Assembly (NCBI GenBank): GCA_046348365.1
Contig: JAXMEL010000004.1
Location: forward strand, 186,001-250,000
DNA length: 64,000 bases
DNA from: JAEUPI01 sp046348365
Lineage (GTDB): Bacteria > Pseudomonadota > Gammaproteobacteria > Burkholderiales > Burkholderiaceae_C
Reading direction: 5' to 3'
This document shows, one piece after another, positions 44,234-53,323 of the stretch (position 1 is the first letter of the stretch; every line of letters begins with the position of its first letter). A model generated the notes under the pieces. That model saw nothing but the letters and a program-made list of their open reading frames with translations. It searched no databases and was not told the origin of the DNA. Position numbers and translations under genes: made by a program.

Positions 44234-45487
44234 ATGTACGCCACCCCGCTCGCGGGCCTGATCCTCACCGGCGGCGGCGCGCGTGCCGCCTACCAGGTGG
44301 GCGTGCTGCGCGCGCTCGCGCGCATGCGCCGCGAGAGCGCAGCCGACACCACGCGCAATCCGTTCGGCATCATCACCGGCACCTCGGCCGGCGCGATCAA
44401 CGCGGCGGCGCTGGCCTGCGGCGCCGACGACTTCGACGGCGCCATCGAGCAGCTCGCCGAGGTGTGGCGCAACTTCCACGCCGAACAGGTGTATCGCGCC
44501 GACTCGCTGGGCGTGATCCGCAGCGGCGCGCAATGGCTCACGATGCTGTCGATCGGCTGGCTGATCGCGCGCTGGCGCCGGGCACGGCCGCGCTCGCTGC
44601 TCGACAACGGCCCGCTGGCCGACCTGCTCAAGCGCCTGGTGCCGCTGGAGCGGCTGCCGCGCATGCTGCGCGAGCGGCACCTGCACGGCCTGGCGGTGAG
44701 CGCATCGAGCTACAGCTCGGGCCTGCACGTCACGTTCTACGAAGCCGCCGCGACGATCGCGCCGTGGACGCGCTCGCAGCGCATCGCGGTGCAGGGGCCG
44801 GTGGGCATCGAGCATCTGCTGGCGTCGTCGGCGATCCCGTTCGTGTTCCCGGCGGCATCGATCGAGATCGACGGCTTGCACGAGTGGTTCGGCGACGGCT
44901 CGATGCGCCAGACGGCGCCGATCTCACCGGCGGTGCACCTCGGGGCGCAGAAGATCCTCGTCATCGGCGCGGGCCGCATGCACGAGCCGCCGGGCCGCCG
45001 CATGCAGGGCAACGGCAGCTACCCGAGCCTGGCGCAGATCGCGGGGCACGCGCTCTCCAACATCTTCCTCGATGCGCTCGCGGTGGACGTGGAGCGCATG
45101 CGGCGCATCAACCACACGCTGTCGCTGTTGCCCGAGGAGGCGCGCAGCCAGACGGCGCTGCGCCCGATCGACGTGCTGGTGATCGCGCCGTCGCAGCGGC
45201 TGGACGACCTGGCCGCGCAGCACCAGAAGGCGCTGCCGGTGACGGTGCGCACGCTGCTGCGCGGCATGGGCGTGACCGGCGAAGGGCAGGACGCGCGCGG
45301 CGCGGCGCTGGCGAGCTACCTGCTGTTCGAGAAGCCGTACACGCGGGCGTTGATCGAGCTGGGGGAGGCCGATGCGATGGCCAAGCGCGATGAGGTGAGC
45401 CGGTTCTTCGACTGGGGCGCGCCGGGCCGGTCGTGGCCGACACCGGCCAGGCGCGACGCCAGGACGAGTGACCTACCGACGAGCTAG
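44234..45487 (+). CDS. Patatin-like phospholipase
   Basis: 417 residues. The oxyanion GGGARAAYQVG, nucleophile GTSAG (Ser near residue 57) and the aspartate of the Ser-Asp dyad in FGDGSMR are visible. No signal peptide. The family hydrolyses phospholipid or other acyl esters. The 3' end overlaps the convergent methyltransferase gene by 15 bp. Confidence 0.93.
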   Translation: MYATPLAGLILTGGGARAAYQVGVLRALARMRRESAADTTRNPFGIITGTSAGAINAAALACGADDFDGAIEQLAEVWRNFHAEQVYRADSLGVIRSGAQWLTMLSIGWLIARWRRARPRSLLDNGPLADLLKRLVPLERLPRMLRERHLHGLAVSASSYSSGLHVTFYEAAATIAPWTRSQRIAVQGPVGIEHLLASSAIPFVFPAASIEIDGLHEWFGDGSMRQTAPISPAVHLGAQKILVIGAGRMHEPPGRRMQGNGSYPSLAQIAGHALSNIFLDALAVDVERMRRINHTLSLLPEEARSQTALRPIDVLVIAPSQRLDDLAAQHQKALPVTVRTLLRGMGVTGEGQDARGAALASYLLFEKPYTRALIELGEADAMAKRDEVSRFFDWGAPGRSWPTPARRDARTSDLPTS

Positions 45488-46153
45488 GTAGGCGATCCCG
45501 GCCGGGAACTTCACGGCGAAGATCTCGACCCGCGTGAAGCCCGCTTCGAGCGGCAGCGTCCAGGCGTCGCTGCCGAACTCGGTGTGCACCACGAAGTCCT
45601 CCGGCGACGCTGCTTCGTTGCCGTGGTAGCTCTTCGCGAGCCCGCGCCGGTTGCGCGACATCCGGCCGACGATCGTCGGCACGGTGAAGCACAGCGCGCC
45701 GCCCGGCTTGAGGACGCGAGCGCATTCGGTCAGCGCGTGCACCGGGTGCTCCACGTGCTCGAGCGTGTCGGAGTGGACGACGAGGTCGAACGACGCATCG
45801 GCGTACGGCAGCGCATGCATGTCGACGGCCGGATAGGCGCCGAACGTGTATCGCGGCATCTGCCGCAGGATCGGCGACAGCGTGCCCGCTTCATTCAGCT
45901 CGAGCAGCGACAGGCTGCGCGCCGCGGCATGTTTCGGCAGCTCGCGCAACAGCAGGTCGGCCCCGATGAATCCGATCAGCGCCCGAGCGAGCGCGATCGA
46001 CCGCAGGTTGGCGCCGCAGCGCTTGCAGCAGGTGCCCTGCTGGGCATCGACGTAGGCGACCTCTTCGGGGCCGAGCTGCCAATCGGCGATCAGCTTCGGC
46101 CAAAGAACTGTCTTGTCGACGAAGTCGGAGGCTCCGCAGACGCTGCAGCTCAT
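45473..46153 (-). CDS. Zinc-ribbon class I SAM-dependent methyltransferase
   Basis: 226 residues. An N-terminal four-cysteine ribbon (MSCSVCG and CCKRCG about 45 residues later) precedes a methyltransferase fold with SLLELNEAGTL, DLVVHSDTLEHVEHPVHALTECARVLKPGGALCFTVP. The combination is seen in polysaccharide-modification loci. It is the last gene of a leftward surface-glycan run; 25 bp separate it from the next methyltransferase. Third-position GC is lower than in housekeeping neighbours. Confidence 0.85.
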   Translation of the reverse strand: MSCSVCGASDFVDKTVLWPKLIADWQLGPEEVAYVDAQQGTCCKRCGANLRSIALARALIGFIGADLLLRELPKHAAARSLSLLELNEAGTLSPILRQMPRYTFGAYPAVDMHALPYADASFDLVVHSDTLEHVEHPVHALTECARVLKPGGALCFTVPTIVGRMSRNRRGLAKSYHGNEAASPEDFVVHTEFGSDAWTLPLEAGFTRVEIFAVKFPAGIAYLARR

Positions 46154-46178
46154 CGAGGTCAGGCCCTCCCGATTCGTG

Positions 46179-46922
46179 TCACGCACCGCGCAAGGTCCGT
46201 CGTACGTGGCGTTCGAATCGCCGCAGCACCGATCGAAGGCTGCGATCGGCACGCGCCGCCTCTCGCTCGCGCTCGCGCATCGCCAGGCGGAGGTCTTCGG
46301 GCATCTCCTGCGGGTTGATGATGCGATCCGGGTCGGGATGGCACCGCGCGTTCGAGAAATCGGTGGCCGCCTGCACGATGCGCCGCGGGTAGGCCGGAGC
46401 ATGTTTCGCGTCGCGAAGCATGACGCAGACGAAGTCGTTCCAGTAACCATCCGACTGATCGGAGATGTACGACTCCAGAAGCAAGGCGTCGAACCCGTTG
46501 CGGTTCGCCCAGCGCTGCAACGCAAGGCCGCTGTCGGGATAGAAGCGCCAGCAGTCGACGGGATAGCGGTGGACCGGCCCGTTCGACGGCGCGTTCAGAT
46601 AGAGCAGCCCGTGCGGCTTGAGCACCCGCATCATTTCGAGAAAGGCCACCCAGAAGAGTTCCGAATGTTCGAAGCACGACGAACTGACCACGGCATCGAC
46701 CGACGCGTCGGCGAGCGGCAGGCTGTAGGGGTCCTCGATCACGAGATCGACGCCTTTGCCGGCGACCATGTCGACACCGAGGTAACGCGCGTTGGATGGC
46801 AGTACCGACTTCAACGAACCGCAGACGTCTTGCGAACCGATGTCGACCACGAACGGACCAGCCATGTCGCGCACGTAGGTGTCGAAGAACCTCGATCCGT
46901 TCTGCATAGCGCTCGGGTGCAT
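46179..46922 (-). CDS. SAM-dependent methyltransferase in the glycan cluster
   Basis: 247 residues. Motif I FVVDIGSQDVCGS, the acidic strand YLGVDMVAGKGVDLV and DAVVSSSCFEHSELFWVAFLEMMRVLKPHGLLYLNAPS are present. AGGAGG ten bases before 46922 supports this start over the Met at 46907. The substrate is unknown; probably a sugar or nucleotide-sugar of surface polysaccharide. A run of nine G residues lies about 50 bases upstream. Confidence 0.85.
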   Translation of the reverse strand: MHPSAMQNGSRFFDTYVRDMAGPFVVDIGSQDVCGSLKSVLPSNARYLGVDMVAGKGVDLVIEDPYSLPLADASVDAVVSSSCFEHSELFWVAFLEMMRVLKPHGLLYLNAPSNGPVHRYPVDCWRFYPDSGLALQRWANRNGFDALLLESYISDQSDGYWNDFVCVMLRDAKHAPAYPRRIVQAATDFSNARCHPDPDRIINPQEMPEDLRLAMREREREAARADRSLRSVLRRFERHVRRTLRGA

Positions 46923-46973
46923 GCGGTGCGGTCCTCCTGAACGACGCGCGAAACATTCTCGCAGAGGCGCCCC

Positions 46974-46982
46974 GGGGGGGGG
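46974..46982. repeat. G9 homopolymer in the leader of the methyltransferase gene
   Basis: Nine consecutive G on the plus strand (C on the sense strand of the gene), 52-60 bases before the methyltransferase start and in a non-coding gap. Homopolymers of this length are slippage-prone and also a common sequencing-error site. Confidence 0.8.
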
Positions 46983-47014
46983 CAAAGCCGTTGCCGGCGC
47001 GCTCTGCCTCGAGG

Positions 47015-48793
47015 CTATCGGTAAGGCCAGGGTGCCGGCTGGTCATCGAACCATCGGCGCATCAGGTCGACGCGCGGTCGATCCGCCAGCTGACTGTAGT
47101 CGTTCGTCAATGCGAGGTTCGGGTTGTAGCTCGGATCGAAGCGAAGGCGATCGCCCCAGGTTCGAACCATGTACGCGAATTCCCGCTCGTAGCGCGCCTG
47201 CTGCTCAGGGGGCCGCTGCCGGCCGCGCGAAGCCGATTCGTGGTGGACCAGTTGCGCATGCGGCGTCCACACGATCCGGTATCCGGCCTGACGGATGCGA
47301 AGGCACAGGTCGATGTCGTTGTAGTCGACGCTGAGATGCGCTTCGTCCAGCCTGCCCACGCGCTCGAAGACGTCGCGCCGCAGCAGCAGGCAGGCTGCGG
47401 TGACGGCGCTGAACTCCTGCGTCACGTGGGCCCGGCCCTGGTAGCCGGGATCGTCGCGGGTCAGCAACCGGTTGTAGTGCCCGGCCACGCCGCCGATGCC
47501 CAGCACGACGCCGGCATGCTGGAGCCGGCCGTCGGGGTACCACAGGCGCGCACCCACCGCGCCGATCTCGGGCCGGGCCGCGTGGCCCACCATCTCGTCG
47601 AGCCAGTTGCCCTCGAGCACTTCGATGTCGTTGTTGACGAGCCCGAGCAAGTCGCCGCTGCAGCGCTCCGATGCGGCGTTGTTCAATGCCGAGAAGTTGA
47701 ACGGCCGGTCGTCGCGATGGACGCGGATGCGAGGGTGCGCCTTCAGCGCGCGCAGGTACTCCAGCGTGGCCGCCTCGTCGGAGCCGTTGTCGACGATGAA
47801 GATCTCGTAGTTCTCGTACCGCGTGCGCTCGAGAATGCTCTGCACGCACTGCCGCAGCAGCGACAGGCCGTTGCGCGTCGGGATGATCAGCGACACCCGA
47901 GGCGCAGGCGAGGGCACATGGAATTGCACGTGCACGCCACCCATGGGCGATGCGAGCGCCGTCGCTGCCAGTGCGCTGCGATCGAGGTGGGACTGCACGG
48001 CAGCCAGCGCGTCGGTGTCGGCGGGCGGCAGCGGCGTCTGCCTCGGGCCACGCCAGCCCGGCCCGCGATGGCAGAGCAGGTGCGGCACGTGCACCACGCC
48101 CTGCGCGCCCGCCAACTCGCCGAGCCGCAGCACCCACGACCACCACGCAGCGCCGATCCTGCCGCGTGGGATCGGGCCCGCCTGGGCCGCCAGCGCCCGG
48201 CGGACGACCAGCATGCCGCCGAGGTAGTTGTGCGCTCGACACCACTCCGCATTCCAGTCGCACAGCAAGCTTGCGTCTCGCAGCTGCCCGCGTTCATCGA
48301 GGCCCGCCTCGTCGCCGTAGAGGAACCCGGCATCGGGGAAGTGCTGCAGCGCCTCGGCGACGATCACCAGCGCATGGCGCGGCAGCAGCGCGTCGTCGGG
48401 CACGATGACGAAGGCATCGGCGTCGATCTGACTCAGCGCGCGATTCAGGTCGTCGTGATCGAGTGGCGGTGCCGCGCCATGGCCCACGGGCCCGGCGATT
48501 GCCACGGGCGCCATGAAAGGGCTCCCGCCGGCGAAAGGCCATCCGCCAGGCACGGCCGCGGCAAGCCCTGTCGGCCGTGCGACGATGGCCAGGCGAGGCT
48601 GCGTCGGCAGCGCTTGGGCGCGGCCTCGCAGCGCGGCCTCCAGGCCGGGCCGCGTTGCGCCGTTGGCAGCAAACCATCGGCGCTCGAAGGCCTTGAACCT
48701 GGCGTGCTTGCGCCTTGCCAGGCGCTCGCGATTCCACTGCCGCAGGCGCGCCCCGATGCGGGCCAGCCAGGCCGCGGTCCCGGGTGTGCTCAC
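47015..48793 (-). CDS. Glycosyltransferase family 2 protein with N-terminal extension
   Basis: 592 residues. The GT2 catalytic domain starts near residue 305 (VSLIIPTRNGLSLLRQCVQSILERTRYENYEIFIVDNGSD) with the nucleotide-sugar/metal site in LVNNDIEVLEGNWLDEMVGHA and the acceptor region SVDYNDIDLCLRIRQAGYRIVWTPHA. The first 300 residues hold a second, more divergent GT-A-like portion (DADAFVIVPDDALLPRHALVI, FLYGDEAG). This two-part architecture is common in O-antigen and rhamnan-type polymer synthesis. The GTG start overlaps the upstream stop (GTGA). Confidence 0.88.
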   Translation of the reverse strand: MSTPGTAAWLARIGARLRQWNRERLARRKHARFKAFERRWFAANGATRPGLEAALRGRAQALPTQPRLAIVARPTGLAAAVPGGWPFAGGSPFMAPVAIAGPVGHGAAPPLDHDDLNRALSQIDADAFVIVPDDALLPRHALVIVAEALQHFPDAGFLYGDEAGLDERGQLRDASLLCDWNAEWCRAHNYLGGMLVVRRALAAQAGPIPRGRIGAAWWSWVLRLGELAGAQGVVHVPHLLCHRGPGWRGPRQTPLPPADTDALAAVQSHLDRSALAATALASPMGGVHVQFHVPSPAPRVSLIIPTRNGLSLLRQCVQSILERTRYENYEIFIVDNGSDEAATLEYLRALKAHPRIRVHRDDRPFNFSALNNAASERCSGDLLGLVNNDIEVLEGNWLDEMVGHAARPEIGAVGARLWYPDGRLQHAGVVLGIGGVAGHYNRLLTRDDPGYQGRAHVTQEFSAVTAACLLLRRDVFERVGRLDEAHLSVDYNDIDLCLRIRQAGYRIVWTPHAQLVHHESASRGRQRPPEQQARYEREFAYMVRTWGDRLRFDPSYNPNLALTNDYSQLADRPRVDLMRRWFDDQPAPWPYR

Positions 48794-49623
48794 CAGGCCT
48801 CCATGCTGCGCGTGCCACCTCGGCGTCGGGCCCGGTACATCCTCCACGCCAGGCGCAGTGTCCGCCTGTCGCGCAGGCCCATCTGCCAGCGCCTGTCGAG
48901 CAGATAGCTTGCCGAGGCGAGGCGGCCTTGGGCGATCAGCGTGTCGCAAAGGTCGTGCACCTCGAGTCCGCGCACCACGCCGTCCGACAGCGCGCTCAAG
49001 GTGCGTCGAAGGTCCTCGGGCGGAATCTCGCGGTCGAAGTTGAAGAGGCCATGAAAGCCGAACGTCGGGTTCGATGGCAGCACGCGCTCGTACGCGAAGC
49101 GCCGTGCGACATCGATCGGCGCGATGCGGATGCCATGTTCGCGCTCCAGCAGCGCGCGATTCGTGTGGCAGATCGCGACATCCTCCGGGTGCTCGATGCG
49201 CAGGCGCGGATCGCGCAGCGCCTGCAGCAGCCGCTGCGAGCGCAGCGAGAAGCCGCCGTTGCCCACCGCGCGCTCGGGCGGCTGATCGTGCCAGGGCGCG
49301 CCGATGTAGTCGTGATCGAGGAACGCCGGATCCCAGCGCGACGCGTCGCGCACGAAGCCGTCCCACTGCGCCACCAGCACGTGCGACGTGCTCACGTGCG
49401 GCGCGAGGCCGCGCAGCATGAATTCCGAGTACGCCTGCACCGACGGCACGTCGACATCGATCACTTCGATGCCTTCGGGCGCGCGGCTCACCAGCGCGCT
49501 GCGCGTGAAGAGCATCACTCGCGCGAAGCGCACCTGCGCCATGCAGCGCCCGATCGCCTTCAGCGCGAGGTCGACGTCGCGCGTGTCGACGCACACCAGG
49601 CTCACGTCGCTCAGGTGCAGCAC
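48790..49623 (-). CDS. DUF5672-domain protein (putative glycosyltransferase)
   Basis: 277 residues. LSDVSLVCVDTRDVDLALKAIGRCMAQVRFARVMLFT, then VLVAQWDGFVRDASRWDPAFLDHDYIGAPW and VGNGGFSLRSQRLLQAL give the DUF5672 signature, a GT-A-like fold found only in glycan clusters. Starts at GTG directly after the stop of the upstream glycosyltransferase and overlaps the GT2 gene, so the three are coupled. Substrate unknown. Confidence 0.85.
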   Translation of the reverse strand: MLHLSDVSLVCVDTRDVDLALKAIGRCMAQVRFARVMLFTRSALVSRAPEGIEVIDVDVPSVQAYSEFMLRGLAPHVSTSHVLVAQWDGFVRDASRWDPAFLDHDYIGAPWHDQPPERAVGNGGFSLRSQRLLQALRDPRLRIEHPEDVAICHTNRALLEREHGIRIAPIDVARRFAYERVLPSNPTFGFHGLFNFDREIPPEDLRRTLSALSDGVVRGLEVHDLCDTLIAQGRLASASYLLDRRWQMGLRDRRTLRLAWRMYRARRRGGTRSMEAW

Positions 49624-50709
49624 TCAGTCGTCCTTGCGCACGTCGCCCAGCAAGCGCAGATACACCGCCTCGTAGCGCGCCGCGCAGCGCGTCCAGTCGA
49701 AGCGCCGGGCGTGCGCCGCCACCTGCGCGGCACGCTGCTCGTGCTCGTGGGTGGCGAGTCCCGCTTCGACGACGCGGCGCATCGCCGCCGGCGCGAAGTC
49801 GTCGAAGTACCAGGCCGCGTCGCCGCCGATCTCGGGCAGCGAGGTCAGCCGCGACAGGAACACCGGCTTGCCGAAGCACATCGCCTCCAGCGGCGGAAGC
49901 CCGAAGCCCTCGGTGAACGACGGGAAGACAAAGCCCAGGCATTGCGCATAGAGCCAGGCCTTCTGCGCCTCGCTGACGTCGAAGTGCAGGCTCACGTTGT
50001 GCAGGCCGCGCGCGCTGATCTCGCGCTGCACCTCGGCGCTGTAGCCGCTCGCGCCACCGGCGAACACGAAGCGCTGCTGCGGCCATGCCGCGGCCAGCTC
50101 GACGAGCGCGGCGACGTTTTTGCTCGGCGCCATGCGGCTGATGTGCAGCAGGAAGGGCGCTGCGCCGGCGAGTTCGCCGATCGGCTCGCGCGGCGCGTGG
50201 CTCAGATCGGTGACGCCGTTGGGGATGACCTGGATCGGCGCCGGCAGCGGCGCCAGCTCGCGCTCGATGTCGCGCGCGGCATGGTGGCTGATGGCCACGA
50301 TCTGATCGCGGCCCTGCAGGCGCCGGCGCAGCCGGCTCCGGTAGCGCTCGAGCTTGGCGCCGCGCTTGGTGTGCAGGAAGTTCAGGTCGTGCACGGTGTC
50401 CATCACGCGCTCGGTGCCCAGCGGCGGCCGCAGCCGGATGTGCTGGTGCAGGCAGTGCCACAGCGCGAAGCGCTCGCGGCGCAGGTGCAGCAGGCGTTGC
50501 GAGGTGTGCGTGCCGAGGTAGTTCACCTCGGTGCCGAACAGGCCGTGCCATTGCCGCGGCAGGTGGTAGTGCAGCCGCACGCCGCGTTCGGCGAGCAGCG
50601 CGGGTGCGCGCGCGGCGAGCGCCAGGGCGAGCTGGCGCGAGAACTCGCCGAGCCCATCGTGCCAATGCTCCACCCGGCCGAAGCTGAGGCCCACGTGCCG
50701 CAGCGTCAT
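49624..50709 (-). CDS. Glycosyltransferase family 4 (GT-B) protein
   Basis: 361 residues. The Rossmann pair is evident, with HISRMAPSKNVAALVELAAAWPQQRFVFAG opening the C-terminal nucleotide-binding half and the E-x7-E motif in FPSFTEGFGLPPLEAMCFGKPVFLSRLTSLPE. Retaining transferase using a nucleotide sugar. The ATG overlaps the stop of the upstream heptosyltransferase (ATGA). Confidence 0.93.
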   Translation of the reverse strand: MTLRHVGLSFGRVEHWHDGLGEFSRQLALALAARAPALLAERGVRLHYHLPRQWHGLFGTEVNYLGTHTSQRLLHLRRERFALWHCLHQHIRLRPPLGTERVMDTVHDLNFLHTKRGAKLERYRSRLRRRLQGRDQIVAISHHAARDIERELAPLPAPIQVIPNGVTDLSHAPREPIGELAGAAPFLLHISRMAPSKNVAALVELAAAWPQQRFVFAGGASGYSAEVQREISARGLHNVSLHFDVSEAQKAWLYAQCLGFVFPSFTEGFGLPPLEAMCFGKPVFLSRLTSLPEIGGDAAWYFDDFAPAAMRRVVEAGLATHEHEQRAAQVAAHARRFDWTRCAARYEAVYLRLLGDVRKDD

Positions 50710-51653
50710 CGGCGCATCAGCTCCTGCAGGCGCTGCATCACCTCGTCGGTGCCCGGCCAGCCCGGCCAGCGCTTGACGATGTGCACGTCGGTGCCCCACG
50801 GCGCCCACTGCTCCGGCTTGGTCGGGCCGAGCACGCTCAGCACGCGCGCGTCCACCGCGGCGGCCAGGTGCGCCGGCCCGGTGTCGTTGGACACCATCAC
50901 GCCGCAGCGGCGCAGCAGCGCGCCGTAGACGCCGAGGTCGATGCCGCCGATGGCGGTCACGCCGGGATAGTGCTCGCGCACCACGGCCTCGTCGCCGGGC
51001 CCGGGGACGATCACCACGCGGTGCCCGCGTTGCAGCAGCTGGCGCGCGAAGTCGGGGAACGCGGGCCACTTCTTGTCGAGCTTCTCGAACGTGCCGCCGG
51101 CGAACGGGCAGATGGCCACGAAGCCGGGCGCGAGGCCGTGCTCGCGCAGCAGCGCATCGGCGCGCTGCTGGTCGGCCTCGCGCGTGCGCAGCGCGATGCG
51201 TTGCGGCGCTGTCCGCTGCACGCCGACGAAGCGGCAGCCGAGCTCCCAGTAGCTCACCAGCGCATGGCCACCATAGGTGATCGGCTCGGCGCGCGCGAGC
51301 AGCCAGCTGCGCGCCTCCTGCGCATAGCCCACGGCCTTCAGCCCGGCCAGGCGCGCTTCCATCGCGGCGGAGAACGAGTGCGGCAGCAGCAGCATGTTCT
51401 CGCGCCGATCGAAGCCGGGGTCCGCGTCGCGGGCGGCGCGACGCAGCGCGCGCAGCTGCGCGACGCGCTCGCGCAACGTGCCGGCGCGCGTGGCGACCGG
51501 CCAGCCATGACCGGCGAACAGGCTCGCCGCCCAGCCCTTGCCCACGAGCTGGAGGTCGTAACCGTGTTCGGCGAGCAGTTGCAGCGCGGGCAGGCCGAGG
51601 ATGACATCGCCGATCCAGTTGCGCAGACGGACGATGAGCGGGCGAGAGGGCAT
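50706..51653 (-). CDS. Glycosyltransferase family 9 (heptosyltransferase, WaaF-like)
   Basis: 315 residues. LIVRLRNWIGDVILGLPALQLL, AICPFAGGTFEKLDKKWPAFPDFARQL and VSNDTGPAHLAAAVDARVLSVLGPTKPEQWAPWG are the ADP-heptose:LPS heptosyltransferase landmarks. Probably acts on the inner core. Heads the leftward glycan operon; only 51 bases separate its start from the divergent DUF4254-waaC unit. Confidence 0.92.
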   Translation of the reverse strand: MPSRPLIVRLRNWIGDVILGLPALQLLAEHGYDLQLVGKGWAASLFAGHGWPVATRAGTLRERVAQLRALRRAARDADPGFDRRENMLLLPHSFSAAMEARLAGLKAVGYAQEARSWLLARAEPITYGGHALVSYWELGCRFVGVQRTAPQRIALRTREADQQRADALLREHGLAPGFVAICPFAGGTFEKLDKKWPAFPDFARQLLQRGHRVVIVPGPGDEAVVREHYPGVTAIGGIDLGVYGALLRRCGVMVSNDTGPAHLAAAVDARVLSVLGPTKPEQWAPWGTDVHIVKRWPGWPGTDEVMQRLQELMRR

Positions 51654-51684
51654 CCGGATGCGTCTGCGCTGGAAGATCGACGGC

Positions 51685-51690
51685 TATCAT
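51685..51690 (+). promoter_or_regulatory. -10 box ahead of the DUF4254-waaC operon
   Basis: TATCAT lies 15 bases before the DUF4254 start inside the 51-bp divergent region shared with the WaaF-like gene. Confidence 0.4.
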
Positions 51691-51704
51691 TCTGCCATCC
51701 GACC

Positions 51705-52352
51705 ATGACCTCGATTGCGCTGCATGCTGCCGAAGTAACCGCGTTGCACGATGCACTGCTGGCCGCGCCTGCGTGGCCGCAGCAGGAGAGCGCGCCGCGC
51801 GACGACGGCCTGCGGCGCTGGATCCAGACCAATCACCGTTTCAACTGCCGCTTGTGGGCCGAGGAGGACCTCGCGCGCCGCACGCAGGTGGCCGACGCCG
51901 AGATCGCGGCCAACAAGCGCGCCATCGACCGCTTCAACCAGGCGCGCAACGACGCCACCGAGCGCGTCGACGAACTGCTGCTCGCGGCGCTCGGTCTCGT
52001 CGATCCGGCCTCGGCGCGCACCGACTCGCCGCAGGCCACGGTGCCGCCCGGCTCGCGCCTGAACAGCGAGACGGCGGGCAGCATGATCGACCGCCTGTCG
52101 ATCCTGGCGCTGAAGATCCACGCCATGCGCGCGCAGACTGCGCGCACCGATGTCGACGAAGCGCACCGCGCCGCGAGCCGCGACAAGCTGGCGCGGCTGC
52201 AGCAGCAGCGTGCCGACCTCGCGGGCTGCCTCGATGCGCTGCTGGCCGACTGCGCCGCCGGCCGCGCGCACTTCAAGGTCTATCGCCAGTTCAAGATGTA
52301 CAACGACCCGCGGTTCAACCCGGCGCTGGTGGCCGAGCGTGCGGGGCGCTGA
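51705..52352 (+). CDS. DUF4254 family protein
   Basis: 215 residues, mostly helical. The core runs NHRFNCRLWAEEDLARRTQVADAEIAANKRAIDRFNQARNDATERVDELLL and later SETAGSMIDRLSILALKIHAM, the DUF4254 pattern. The family is almost always adjacent to a heptosyltransferase; here waaC starts 4 bp after the stop. Biochemical role unknown; the tight coupling suggests a partner in inner-core assembly (inference). Confidence 0.85.
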   Translation: MTSIALHAAEVTALHDALLAAPAWPQQESAPRDDGLRRWIQTNHRFNCRLWAEEDLARRTQVADAEIAANKRAIDRFNQARNDATERVDELLLAALGLVDPASARTDSPQATVPPGSRLNSETAGSMIDRLSILALKIHAMRAQTARTDVDEAHRAASRDKLARLQQQRADLAGCLDALLADCAAGRAHFKVYRQFKMYNDPRFNPALVAERAGR

Positions 52353-52356
52353 GCCG

Positions 52357-53313
52357 ATGCGCATCCTGATCGTCAAGACTTCGTCGATGGGCGACGTGGT
52401 GCACGCGCTGCCCGCGGTGAGCGACATCCGCCGCGCCTTCCCGCAGGCGCAGATCGACTGGCTGGTCGAGGCCTCGTTCGCCGCCATCGCGCGCATGCAC
52501 GTCGGCGTGAACAACGTGTTGCCAATGTCGTGGCGGCGCTGGCGCAAGCAGCTCAGCGGCAGCGCGGCGTGGAAGGCGATGGGCGAGCTGCGCGCGCAGC
52601 TGCGCGCGCAGCCGTACGACGCCATCCTCGACCTGCAGGGCCTGCTCAAGAGCGCGCTGTGGGCGCGCCAGGCGCGCGGCCCGGTGCTGGGCTACGACAG
52701 CCGCAGCATCCGCGAGCCGCTGGCGGCCTGGCTGTACACGCGCCGCGCGTCGGTGTCGCGCGAGCTGCATGCCGTGCAGCGCTGCCGCGCGCTGGCGGCT
52801 GCGCACTTCGGCTATCCGGTGCCGCAGACGCCGCCGGTGTTCGGCCTGGCAGCGCCGACCCGGCTGGCCTGGAAGCCGCGCGGCGACACGGCTGCGCTGA
52901 TCCCCTGCGCCAGCCGGCCCGAGAAGATCTGGCCCGAGGCGCGCTGGATCACCGTGGGCAGGCGGCTCAAGGCGATGGGCCTGTCGCCGCTGGTGGTCTG
53001 GGGCACCGAGGAGGAGCAGGTGCGCGCCGAGCGCATCGCCGCCGGCTGCGAGGGCGAGGTGCCGCCGTTCCTCAACGTGCACGACATGGCCGGCCTGCTC
53101 GCCGGCGCGCGCCGCGTGGTGGGGCTCGACACCGGCTTCACGCACCTGGCCGCCGCGTTCGGCAAGCCGACCATCGGCATCTACTGCGACCACGACCCCG
53201 GCCTGGCCGGCATCGTCGGGCCCGGCGGCGTGGCCAGCGTGGGCGGCAAGGGCCAGGTGCCGTCGCTGAACGAAGTGATGGCGCTGGTGGAGCGGCAGGT
53301 GCTGCTCGGCTGA
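52357..53313 (+). CDS. waaC: Lipopolysaccharide heptosyltransferase I
   Basis: 318 residues, GT9 enzyme that adds the first heptose to Kdo2-lipid A. MRILIVKTSSMGDVVHALPAVSDIRRAFP, FDAILDLQGLLKSALWAR-like segment and CASRPEKIWPEARW, then GLDTGFTHLAAAFGKPTIGIYCDHDPGL are diagnostic of WaaC rather than WaaF. Converges with lapB, 10 bp apart. Confidence 0.95.
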   Translation: MRILIVKTSSMGDVVHALPAVSDIRRAFPQAQIDWLVEASFAAIARMHVGVNNVLPMSWRRWRKQLSGSAAWKAMGELRAQLRAQPYDAILDLQGLLKSALWARQARGPVLGYDSRSIREPLAAWLYTRRASVSRELHAVQRCRALAAAHFGYPVPQTPPVFGLAAPTRLAWKPRGDTAALIPCASRPEKIWPEARWITVGRRLKAMGLSPLVVWGTEEEQVRAERIAAGCEGEVPPFLNVHDMAGLLAGARRVVGLDTGFTHLAAAFGKPTIGIYCDHDPGLAGIVGPGGVASVGGKGQVPSLNEVMALVERQVLLG

Positions 53314-53323
53314 GCGGCAGCGC

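Noticed and set aside
47015..50665. A 1216-residue minus-strand open frame through three glycan genes
   Set aside because: Only its last 592 residues (47015-48793) form a recognisable protein. The rest is an off-frame shadow of the DUF5672 and GT4 genes, full of Arg/Ala/Pro.
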